The notes under the pieces: generated by a model | The model's database searches: none | What the model was told of the DNA's origin: nothing | The model's input: the letters and a program-made list of their open reading frames with translations, nothing else | Made by a program: the position numbers and the translations under genes | In this document: positions 35,007 through 45,264 of the stretch, in pieces | Numbering within the stretch: the stretch's first letter is position 1 | Layout: each line of letters opens with the position of its first letter | Assembly: GCA_035771175.1 (NCBI GenBank) | Contig: CM069611.1 | Coordinates: 18,484,866 to 18,548,865 of the forward strand | Length of the DNA: 64,000 nt | Direction: 5' to 3' | Source: Paratinospora sagittata | Lineage: Eukaryota; Streptophyta; Magnoliopsida; Ranunculales; Menispermaceae

Positions 35007-35769
35007 CTTTAGTACTACATGAGATAATTATTTTCGTTTAGGGTGACTCTAGATTCAGAATTCTAAGTTCTCGAAAATAAAATGATCCTACTGGTTCAGT
35101 TTCTAGATTTTATAAAATTTTGGCAATCCATGATTGTCACAGGGTACAGGATTTGGTTTTGATACATGAACTAGACAAGCAAACAAACAAACAACACCAC
35201 ACAACAATGGTATAAAGAGATTCCCAAACTTTCACTTATATCCTCCGTATTCAAGTGTCACATACCACTCTAGCCCGGTGATATAAGCTTCCACAAAGAA
35301 ACCTCAATACACCCAAACAATGCTCAAATGTCATACCAACTAAGGCTTCCCAAGTACCCACTATGTCCAAGCGGTCCCATACCAGTTGAACGTAGTGATA
35401 CAAGCTCGTCCAGAGTTGTTAGTCACTCACCAAACATGGCCTGCTAGTCTCCAAGTTCAAGACTCCTCAAATACCCTTAAATTCTTCCACGTCCCATACC
35501 GCTTTGGAACCAAGAATAAAAGGTTCATCCTGATTTTAGATTCTAACCAAACAGTTTTCATACAAGTTCTCGTCTCTAACCGATGTCCTAAAAGCTTTGA
35601 ATTTGTTAGACCCACTGCACTTTCATTCTCGATATTACGTTATAAAGTTTATAATTGGCATATTTATCTAGCTCAAGTTGGACCCTAATCTCACAAAGAT
35701 TTGATACCTACTCGCTGATGCTAAGCTTCTCAAAATTTGTTGTAACACTTCCCATGATCTGAAGCCTAA

Positions 35770-35781
35770 GCTCTGATACTA
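35770..35781 (-). other. Primer-binding site of core C
   Basis: The minus strand reads TAGTATCAGAGC, one base off the tRNA-iMet site of element B. The leader 35007-35769 is collinear with the leader of B. On its outer side lies the flipped LTR end rather than a normal minus-oriented LTR. Confidence 0.8.
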
Positions 35782-35784
35782 ATT

Positions 35785-35877
35785 TGTAACATCTCGATTT
35801 TCAGTGAGTTTTCTCGATAAAATTAAAATATTCATTATTTTACTTGAAATTTAAGTTTTTAAAATCGGGGTGTTACA
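35785..35877 (+). repeat. 93-bp LTR-end module with inverted termini, flipped relative to the adjoining core
   Basis: It runs TGTAACATCTCGATTTT to AAAATCGGGGTGTTACA. Copies exist at 36501-36592 (same orientation) and 28928-29015 (opposite). Its own ends are imperfect inverted repeats of about 17 bp. Confidence 0.75.
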
Positions 35878-36592
35878 AATTGGTAATTGGTGTTTTTAAA
35901 ATTGATTTCCTAAAGGTACGTGATTTAGAATGTGATAAAATTCTTCACTCAAACAATCTAATGTTGCAACGATTAATGTGTGAAACTTCTTTGTAATGTT
36001 CTTGTATATGTATCATGATAAAATGTTGTGAATTGTTTAGATGACCCACTGGGCTTTCAAGCTCACCCCTATTTTTCATATGCAGGTACTTAAGAGAATA
36101 AAATCGTGGGTTCGTGATGTAGTTCAGAGTAGTAGGGTGGGTTAATTAATTTGTTAGTATTATGGTGATAGGACTGAATATTTTTATTTGATGTTTAAAA
36201 GTATTATTATTTGAACGGATTGTATTGATAATCGAAATTTAATTAACATTATTACGGTTAGTAAAGACCCTGTGATTTGTTTCACGTGTGAATGCCTTGG
36301 ACTTGAATTCATTAATTCTATTTGATGAATGTATTTAAATGTTGTGTCCATAATGGATGGACAAGGGCAAGTACTCTTGTATGAAGATGAAAGGGTATTC
36401 GTTTATCTTAATCAATAAGTGGTTAGAAGAATACAAATTCATAAGTGTTGCAAATTTTATTACCTATATAATGGTTATGGGTTAAGATAGACGGATACAA
36501 TTAACATCTCGATTTTCAGTGAGTTTTCTCGATTAAATTAAAATATTAATTATTTTACTTGAAATTTAAGTTTTGAAAATCGGGGTGTTACA
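35878..36592 (+). repeat. Plus-oriented LTR end half of element E
   Basis: It is the reverse complement of 28928-29610 with differences (for example ATTTCCTAAAGGTACGTG near 35905). It ends TGTTACA and is followed by the GCTTG duplication. Confidence 0.85.
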
Positions 36593-36597
36593 GCTTG

Positions 36598-36856
36598 AAT
36601 CATGTGGATTATCCTATTACTTTATTATTATTATTATACTTTTATATGACCACTTAAGCCTAGTCATAGAAGTTTAAATTATTATTTTAAATTTGAAGTG
36701 ATACCGTAATAGGAATTAAGATCTAATAAAATATAGTAGCCCGTTATATGTAACACATGCCGTGTTTGAGCTCTTTTTGGTCTTACTGTAAAATTATGAA
36801 AATACTTTTGAATTTATAATTTCAAAAATACCTTTAAAAATTTTCGGAGTATTACA
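36598..36856 (-). repeat. 5' LTR of element B, outer part (LTR start)
   Basis: Read on the minus strand it starts TGTAATACTCC at 36856. It continues at 28232 once E and one GCTTG are removed. Confidence 0.8.
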
Positions 36857-36861
36857 ACTAT

Positions 36862-37960
36862 TCTCAAAGATTTCTTTATCAAAGACATGCAGAGATTGTG
36901 GAAACTGTGAAAGTCATTGCATATCAGTCTCCTAGGAGAAAACCTTTTCTTAGCTTGCTTTGTTTCTGAAGCTGATCTATCCAGGGTTTTAAGGAATGGC
37001 CCGTGGCTAATCCTGCTGGAACAGTGCGGTGGCATACAATCCCCCAAAACAATAAAATTTACTAAAATCAGCTTCTAGGGCCAACTGCATAATCTGCCCT
37101 TGATATGCATGACCTGGGACATTGGCATTACGCTGGGAAGTAGAATTAGGACAAGTGTTGGAAATGGATGTTGTTGGGAATCGGGGATGCTAGGGAAGTT
37201 ACCTACGAGTTAGGGTGGCAATCGATCCTACAAAACCTCTCATGAGAGGGATGAAAGTCACTGTAACAGATCACAACACAGCAATTTGGGTTAACATTAA
37301 ATATTAAAGATTACATGATTTTTGTTACTACTACGGGAAAGTAGACCATGTGTTGAAAGATTGCAGTCAAAATGCTTCCCCTATTATTATCAACCACGTT
37401 GATTATCAATTTGGAGCCTAGCTACTTGCAGAATCAGCACAGAGGAATCTGAGGCAGGAGCCCCCAACTGAGAATGGTGGAGATCACGTACATTCCAAAG
37501 CTCGACAAGCTCCCTAATAGGGCGACCGGAAAGGAAGCGAGTCTTTCGTTAACGGAGGGAACAACACTGCTACCAACAATGGAGGACAGTTTCGAAAAGT
37601 TTCCATAGGAGTGGGAGAGGATCACTCTTCAGCTACAAATTTAGAAGGCTTGATCTCCACAAAATGCTAAATCAGGAAACTTATCAAAAGTGACGATGAT
37701 CTCGCCCATTATAGACGCTGATTTAATTAAGGCAGTCGATCATGGCAATCCCAAGATCTCCTCCTCAACAAATCAGAATAATTTAGCAGTTTCCAATCCC
37801 GAACCCTTTAATTCAGCAACTGACCTAGACTTGGCAGATGGTAATATTCATATTGATTCCCGGATCCCATGCAGATTACCACGTGGCAGAATTTTACAGA
37901 ACCAGAAACTTTGCAGACGAAAGAGCAGTCTAGTGCAACAGTTTGAATAAGCAGCTCGCC
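36862..37960 (+). pseudogene. LINE ORF1, main piece
   Basis: Readings in shifting frames give DFFIKDMQRLWKL and FVSEADLSRVLRNGPW (DUF4283-type strands), LRVRVAIDPTKPLMRGMKV, then a zinc knuckle CYYYGKVDHVLKDC near 37330-37370 with the second Cys reading Tyr. A hydrophilic C-terminal part (37690-37950) follows. ORF1 proteins bind LINE RNA. Many stops. It begins exactly after the ACTAT duplication of element B. Confidence 0.7.
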
Positions 37961-38072
37961 CCTGACAACGAACCACTAACTCGACGGAGTACGTGGAAGC
38001 GACAAGCACGTATTTTGTACTCAGATGTCGGGCAAGAGGATAGAAGTGAAAAAACAGAGAAGAAGATAGGCC

Positions 38073-39120
38073 ATGAGACGGAGGATAGTAACACAGAACC
38101 ATCAAAGAAAATACATAGAACAACGACGGAGACTGGAGGTGACCAGTCCCACCGAGAACAATGATTCTCCTCGCATGGAATGTCCAATCGGGAGCCCCCG
38201 GACATTCCAAGCACTGCACAATCTTGTGCAGCAAGAACGTCCCGACGTGCTATTCTTAATAGAGACAAAAGCAAATGAGGCACAAGTGGATCTATTAATG
38301 AACTCTTTGAAATTCAACAATTGTTTTACTGTGGCAAGGCGGGGTCAAGGGGGTGGCCGGATTATGTTATGGAAGGAAAACGTTCCCCTCACCATTCAAT
38401 CAGTCTCCCAATGGCATATTGATGCAATCATCTCTGAATATCACTCTTCATCGTGGAGAGTTACTGGATTTTACGTGGACCTAGTACAACAAGAACGTCG
38501 TCACTCTTGGAAATTATTAAAAAGACTTGGTAAGCTCTCCGACTTACCATGGATTTGTGGTGGGCACTACAACGATATTCTTTATTCACATGAGAAGGCA
38601 GGCGGGAAACCGAAGTCTTTGATGTGCATGCACAACTTCAGAGAAGCCTTAGACAGGAGCAAACTAGAAGATTGGGGATCTAATGGGCCACTCTACACTT
38701 GGCATAACAAGCAGGGTGATTCCAGTTACATTTCTGAGAGACTTGATAGATGGCTCAGCAGCCCGTCTTGGTGCCAACTTTTTCGACATGCAGAAGTTAC
38801 CAACCTCAACTTTTACTTCTCAGACCATATGCCCATTAAACTGTATGTGAGTCATTGTAAGGAAATGGTTGGCAATCGTCCTTTTAGAATGTGGTGGCCG
38901 AAGCATGGAGGGAATCCGTTATGTACAACAACAAAATTTGTGATACAATTCAAAATTGCTTGCAGAAGAAGAAGATGTGGAAGAGATTTTCCTTGAAGGC
39001 TAGTGTCAAGGAAATTCGAAGGCAGAATGAGATACTGTCAGCACTTCTTTCCTCAGACTTAAGAGGCTCGGATCTAATGCCCAAGATCGGAGAGGTGGCA
39101 TCGCAGCGAAAACGAAAAAA
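38073..39120 (+). pseudogene. LINE ORF2 endonuclease (EEP fold)
   Basis: The original start is probably ATG 38161-38163 (MILLAWN). A frameshift follows, then one frame gives PDVLFLIETKAN, GGGRIMLWKENV, PWICGGHYNDIL (usual GDFND; Asp reads His), the run EDWGSNGPLYTWHNKQGDSS, ERLDRWL and NFYFSDHMPIKL. These are the endonuclease motifs that nick target DNA, in correct order over about 230 residues. The linker to RT runs to 39152, where the MITE is inserted. Confidence 0.85.
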
Positions 39121-39152
39121 ACCTTTTAAATGAATCCTGGATGATTTAAATA

Positions 39153-39612
39153 TAGGGGTGTAAGCAACCCCACTGACCCGACCCGACTATTTCGGGTTGG
39201 GTCGGGTCGGGTTTGATTGATATGTCGGGTTGGTCGGGTTAAATTTTTAGCAACCCAACCAAACCCGACCCGACCCGACCTTTTTAAATTTATATATATA
39301 TATGAGTTCATCCTCATTCCCATAAGTCAAGTTTAAGAATAGCTTGACTTGTACATATATGGGTTCTCCCAAAACAGAGAAATCTCATTTTTTTAAAACT
39401 TAAATAATAGTTTAATAAGTTAGATACGTGATAATCCAATATATTTATTACTAATATAAGCTTAAATAGTAATTATTAAGCTTTAAAAAAAATAAAGCTA
39501 TTTAATGGGGGCCAACCCGACCAACCCTACCGACCCGACCCGACCCGACCTCCTCGGGTTGGGTGGGTTAGGGGGTAAAAACCCGACCTAACCCAACCCG
39601 ATTTCACCCCTA
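39153..39612. mobile_element. hAT-type MITE (460 bp), CGGGT-rich
   Basis: Ends are TAGGGGTG and CACCCCTA, flanked by a perfect 8-bp TSD TTTAAATA (39145-39152 and 39613-39620). Both ends are dense in (T)CGGGT/ACCCGA motifs, forming longer imperfect inverted arms around an AT-rich centre. The 8-bp TSD and terminal sequence fit non-autonomous hAT elements. No transposase. It sits in the LINE ORF2 linker. Confidence 0.85.
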
Positions 39613-40383
39613 TTTAAATATGTGGACTGAGGACATTTCCCAAATTAGTAAAACCTCTACTTTTTACTTTTCATATTTATTTCATTCTTTATCACCTCAC
39701 TATACTGTAATTAGTACAGTCACATCTCATGTTTTGCCAAAGCTGACACTAGAAATGAATGAGATTTTGATGCTAGTGAGAAGCTTTCTTTCAGATGAAT
39801 CCACCCAAGGCCCCAGGGCCTGATGGCATGTCTACTGCCTTCCATTAGACTTGTTGGGCAACAGTGGGGGCGATGTCACCAAATTTTGTCAAGATGTTCT
39901 GAACCATGGGCGCCCAATAGAGGAGCTTATGCAATGTATTGTACAAAATCATTACTAAGACTATGAAAAATTGGCTCAGACCATTCATGCACTCTATCAT
40001 TTTCGAGAATCAGAGCGCTTTCATTCTGAACCGGCTCATTACAGACAACATCTTAGTTGGGTTTGAGTGCATACACTCAATGAGGTGCAGAAATTCGAAG
40101 CTAGTGCCAAATGCTGCTTTGAAGCTAGATCTGAGTAAGGCCTACGACAAGGTGGAGTGGCCATTCCTAAAAGCAATGATGGAATCTCTAGGGTTCCAAT
40201 CAAGTAAAAACAATAATGGAATCTCTAGGGTTCCAATCCGATGGGTCGACCTTGTTCGAAGATACATATCCATGGCTACATATTCAGTTCTTATCAACGA
40301 AAAAATCCACGGTCACATTGTGCCTCAGCGGGGACTACGTCAAGGAGATCCATTATCTCCATACCACTTCTTTATGTGTGTAG
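39613..40383 (+). pseudogene. LINE reverse transcriptase, N-terminal piece
   Basis: MNPPKAPGPDGM near 39794-39830 is the conserved L1-type entry to RT. Then YKIITKTMKNWLRP, IIFENQSAFILNRLITDNIL, ALKLDLSKAYDKVEW (first catalytic Asp block) and PQRGLRQGDPLSPY. A direct repeat GGAATCTCTAGGGTTCCAAT at about 40180 and 40217 has inserted about 35 bp. It ends at the copia target site TGTAG (40379-40383) and resumes at 48640. Confidence 0.87.
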
Positions 40384-41964
40384 GAATGTCTAAGAAGGGG
40401 GTGAATTAGACACCGATGAAGGTTTTAACTTTTAATAATAAAAGATTTACAGTTGAAACAAAGTGGTAGCAGATAACGAACAGAGATGGTAAAGAACAGT
40501 TAAAGAAGAGTTAACTAGTAAAATACACACAGATTTAAAGTGGTTCGGCTCCTTCTTACCTCCACTACCTAATCTCCCTGATTAGGATTTTATTCAAACT
40601 CCACTATCAAATCCTCTTACAACTGAGGATTGAACCGTTACACCTTTTCTCACTTTCACGGGCTTGACAACAATCGTTAACCACTTGAGCAACACTTGCT
40701 CAACCTCAGTGATATACACAATCACTAGTATAAATCAAATACAAGTTTGAGAGCTTGATTCTCTTACCAAGAATCAAAGAAATACTTACAGAGCAAATAA
40801 TGAACCTCAGACCAACATTGATTCGACTATGAATGTATGATTATGCTCGGCTAAAAGTGTGAGGTATATTGTTCCTCTTTCCTTCAATGGATTTGAAAAA
40901 TGTATGAAGTTGAATCAATAAATCAAAAGGTGCTTATGTATCAGAGTATTTTTAAAGTATTTTCACAGTAAGCAGAACAAACTAACTTTCAAAAAGTTTG
41001 CGCAAGAGATTTTCAATTCGTTTTCTTGTATGTTGTTTTAACGGTTCAAAGCGAAATATTTGTAGAGAATGCCTTTGATTTTCAAACTTTCAAAGAGTTT
41101 TGGCGCTTGATTTGAAATTCAAAATCAACGGTCAAATTGTTTCATGAAAAAGTAAGCATTTAGACTGTTCGAGAAACTTGAGAACTTTGTGCAATCATAA
41201 AAATTGAAAGAATCAGACAGTGCACAATTTGACAATCTTTTTCAGAAATTTCGACAGTGTCGCATTAGCATTCTGAAGGATCATCAGCGTCCTGAATTAC
41301 ACTATTCTAAAAAATAGACTTTTTTGTCAACTTGTTCAAGGAGGGAGCTAATGCTACATTAGCCTAATACTTGATCAGCGTCCTAACGTGAATGATGAAC
41401 ATTCGAACCCAGAAACCATCAACACCCTGATGGTCTATCAACATCCTGCAGTGTTGGCTCAATATTAAGTTACTAGCCATTGCATTAGCGTCCTGATCGA
41501 CCATCAGCGTCCTCAAAGACATTGAAAATAATTTTTCTTGAAATTTGATTTCCAAAAACACGATTAAATTAAATCAATACTTGAGCTTTTTAGATCAAAT
41601 CAAACATTTGAAAATCATGCAGATGTTCCAAAGATTAAGTTGAAAAACCTTTGAAATAGATCGATTAAAATCATTTTCTTTAAGATTGAAAGGTTTTTGA
41701 AAACTTGTGACAGAAAATCATGAGGTGAATGATTTGCTGAATCAGATGATGGTTAACATTCTACAAGCCTAAATTATTCTAGAACATCAAATTAAATTCT
41801 TGTGTAGACATGGTTTTCATCTTGATCATGAACTTGACTTCCTTTCCACCATGCTTTTGAGTGAATCATCCATGCATTATCACTATACAATATACTTAGG
41901 AATGTGGTTTGCAATTATCAAAATATCTTTTCTCATACGGGACATGAGGGTTATTGAAATAACA
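40384..41964 (-). repeat. 3' LTR of the copia element
   Basis: It matches 46960-48639 with indels: a stretch of about 130 bp near 47935-48070 of the other copy is partly missing. It ends AATAACA next to a CTCCCCTTTTTT polypurine tract (minus strand). It holds repeated GCGTCCTGA motifs at 41255-41510. Confidence 0.85.
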
Positions 41965-42267
41965 ATCTCCCCTTTTTTAATGATTTCAAACATATTATTG
42001 TAGGCCTTGAAGCATAAAAATGATATGAATGCATGAGTCTTACTATGTATGAATGCAATGATTATACCCTTACAATGAGGTTTAATTTCTCCCCCTTACT
42101 TAGATAATTGTCCATTTTCATGCATATTTGATTATTTCTCCACCTGACATTGATGCTTCATGAGTAATTACTTCTCCCGCTTTTAAAAACATCAAAAAGA
42201 AGTAAGGTAAGTGTATACAGGGAATGTAAGCATCAAAAAGTCACAAAGTTGAGAGGTTGGATTCAAA

Positions 42268-45264
42268 TTACATTCCTAATTCTCTTATAATAAAGATAAA
42301 TTGGTCTTTGGATAAAGCTTTAGTGAAAATATCTGCCAATTGATATTTGGTTCCAATGTGAACAAGCTTTACATCATTATTTTGCACATGATCCCTTAAG
42401 AAATGATGTCGAATTTGAATATGTTTAGTTCGGAAGTGCAAAACTGGATTTTTTGATATATTGATAGCACTTGTATTATCACACAATATTTCAGTGCAAC
42501 CAATATGGACTTGGTAATCTTGAAGTTGTTGTTTCATGTATAAAACTTGAAAATAACAACTACCAGCTGCAACATATTCAGCCTTAGCTGTGGATAATGC
42601 CACTGAATGTTGTTTTTTGCAAAACCATGAAATTAAAGAATTTCTTAGGAAATGACAGAATCCATAGGTACTTTTTTTTATCAGTAAGACTCCCGACATA
42701 GTCAGAGTCTACATAGCTTTTTAGTTTAAATGATGTACCTATGGAATACCAAATTCTAAGATCAATTGTGCCATTTATGTATCTAAAGATTCGTTTGACA
42801 CACTTTAAATGAGATTCTTTTGGATTGGACTGAAATCTTGCACATAGACAACACTAAACATGATATCAGGTTTGCTTGTTGTGAGATAAAGTAAACTTCC
42901 AATCATAGTTCTCTATAGCTATGGATCTATAGGTTTTTTTTTATCATCCTTATCTAACTTAACTGTTGAATTACAGGAAGTGTTTATAGATTTCAAATTG
43001 TTCATTTGAAACTTTTTGACCATTTCCTTAGCATACTTTAATTGGCTTATAAAAGCTCCATCAAACATTTGTTTGATTTGCAAACCAAGAAAGTATGTAA
43101 GTTCCCCCATCATCCTCAATTCACATTCTTCTCGCATTAGCTTAGAAAACTCTTAACACAAATCTTTGTTTGATGCACCAAATATGATATCATCCACATA
43201 TATTTGAATAATAAGCATATCATCATTCTGGTGTTTGATAAACAAAGTTGGATCGAGTTTTCCTTTTTTAAAATGGTGATCTAAAAGAAATGAATTGAGT
43301 CTATCATACCAAGCTCTAGGAGCTTGTCTGAGTTCATACAAAGCTTTGTGGAGTTTGAACACATGTTCCGAGTTATGAGCATCCTCAAAACCTAGAGGTT
43401 GTTCCACATATTCCTCTTCATTGATGTAACCATTTAAAAATGCATTCTTTACATCCATGTGGTATAAGGGAAAGTTTTTGTAACAAGCATAGACAAGTAA
43501 CATTTTGATTGCCTCTATTCTTGCTACTGGAGCAAAAGCTTCTTCGAAGTCTATGCCTTCTTCTTAATTGTACCATTGTGCAACCAATCTTGCTTTATTT
43601 CTGATTATGATTCCTTGTTCATTCTTTTTGATCCTATATACCCATTTTGTTCCAATGATTGATTGATAAAATGGTCTAGGAACCAATTCCTAAACTTTGT
43701 TCCAGACAAAGTGTCCTTTTTCTTGCATAGCAAGAATCCAGTTCTCATTTTTCAATGTGTCTACCACCTTTGTTGGATCAATTTGTGATACAAAAACAAC
43801 AAGTTCTTGATCTTTATGAACTGAAGATCTGGTGGATACTCCTTTTGATGGGTCACCTAATATTTGATCTTTGGGATGACTTAGAAGTATTCTCAAGTTT
43901 CTTGAAACTTCTAAGGGTTTTTCATTATCAATTTCTAAGTTTTGAACTATTTGGGGATCATCATCATCATCGAGATTTATTTGTTTAATTTCATCTCTAA
44001 GATTCCTTTTGGCTTCACATTCATTAAAGTTGACATGAACTGATTCTTTTATAGTTTTAGTAGAGTTGTTAAACACTCTATATTCTCTACTGTGAGAAGA
44101 ATATCCTAGAAATATTCTCATATCAGATTTAGGTTCGAACTTTTCAAGATTATCCTTGTCATTCAGAATGAAGCACTTACATCCAAATACTCTTGAAATA
44201 ACTTATGCTGGGTGCTCTTCCTTTACATAATTCATATGGAGTTTTGTTCGTAGTTTTCCTAATCATTGTTCTATTTATTACATGACTTGTTGTGTAATAG
44301 CTTCTGCCCCAAAATAGTTTATTATGTTATACACACTGAGCATTGTTCTACCCATCTCTTATAGAGTCTTACTTTTTCTTTCAACTACACCATTTTGTTG
44401 CGGTGTCCTAGGAGCTGAGAATTCATGAGTGTAACCTTGATTATTACAAAGTTCTTCGAGATTTTCTTTAACAAATTCTCCTCTTCTATTACTACTAATG
44501 ATATTTATTTTATGTCCCTTTTCATTTTCAACTTTTCTACATAATTTAATAAACAATTCACATGTTTCTAATTTATGAGCTAGGAAGAATACCCATGTAA
44601 ATCTAGTGAAATCATCAACAATCACAAATACACAGGATTTACCACCTAAGCTTTGTGTTTTGGTCGGTCCAAAAAGATCCATGTGAATCAATTCAAGAGC
44701 TCTAGTAGTAGACAAATATTTCTTGCTCTTAAAAGATGATTTGGTATGCTAGCCCAATTGACATGGTTCACAAACCTTGTCCTTTAAGTATATTCCTTTT
44801 GGAATACCTTTGGCAAGATCATTTTTTATCAATCTAGATATGTTATCTACACTAACATGTACTAGTCTTCTATGCCACAGCCATGCATCATCACAAGAAC
44901 ATGTAATATTTTGTTTTTCCATATCAACAAGATTAGTTTTATGTCTAGATGTCATGAATGCAGTTGAACTATCAAAATGCCTAACTATTCATCTATTTGG
45001 TTCAAAAGAAATTCCATGACCCTTGTCGCATAATTGACTTATACTCAAGAGATTATGTTTTAGGCCTTTAACAAATAGTACATCAGAAATAGATAGGGAA
45101 TCGTTACCAATGGTTCCAATGCCTTCTATTTCACCTTTGTTGTTGTCTTTGAACGTCAGGTTCCCGCCTTTCTTTTTTTCCATGCACAAGAAATTTGACT
45201 TGTCACCAGTCATATGTCTTGAGCACCCACTATCCAGATACCATATATCTTCATTCTTGTTCAT
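42268..45264 (-). pseudogene. Copia pol: protease, integrase, RT, RNase H
   Basis: In order on the minus strand: protease DSGCSRHMTG (about 45230); pre-integrase LWHRRLVHVSVDNISRL with CEPCQLG; integrase core LIHMDLFGP, the second Asp reading Asn (ISSNRRGEF), and Glu kept in [49 protein letters not shown] (about 43180-43210); connection ELTYFLGLQIKQ; RNase H STAKAEYVAAGSC, DNTSAINISKNP, RTKHIQIRHHFLRD, LADIFTKAL, ending near 42268. Frames shift at about 45000, 44720, 43680 and 42900. Domain order (IN before RT) is diagnostic for copia. Confidence 0.88.

Larger units (their letters stand above)
28233..36592. mobile_element. Element E: rearranged gypsy copy with inverted core, nested in the 5' LTR of B
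   Basis: Outer ends are TGTAATCCCC at 28233 and GGGGTGTTACA at 36592, flanked by a perfect TSD GCTTG (28228-28232 and 36593-36597). Those ends mean plus orientation, but PBS (35770-35781), pol (35006-31757), polypurine region (31545-31574) and the LTR at 31544-28928 are minus-oriented. Blocks: LTR start (+) 28233-28926; LTR (-) 28928-31544; core C (-) 31545-35784; flipped 93-bp LTR end (+) 35785-35877; LTR end half (+) 35878-36592. A simple insertion cannot give this layout. Confidence 0.75.
17971..36856 (-). mobile_element. Element B: chromovirus (Ty3/gypsy), 18.9 kb with element E nested in its 5' LTR
   Basis: It runs TGTCACACTCCG at 17971 to GGAGTATTACA at 36856, flanked by a perfect TSD ACTAT (17966-17970 and 36857-36861) inside LINE ORF1. 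Minus-strand order: 5' LTR (36856-36598 and 28232-25689, split by E), tRNA-iMet-type primer site (25674-25686), gag, pol with chromodomain, and a truncated 3' LTR (20135-17971). Without E it is about 10.5 kb. It carries stops, frameshifts and lost integrase residues. Confidence 0.87.

Noticed and set aside
38102..38320. Minus-strand ORFs opposite the LINE endonuclease
   Set aside because: They are shadows; the plus strand carries the endonuclease motifs in order.
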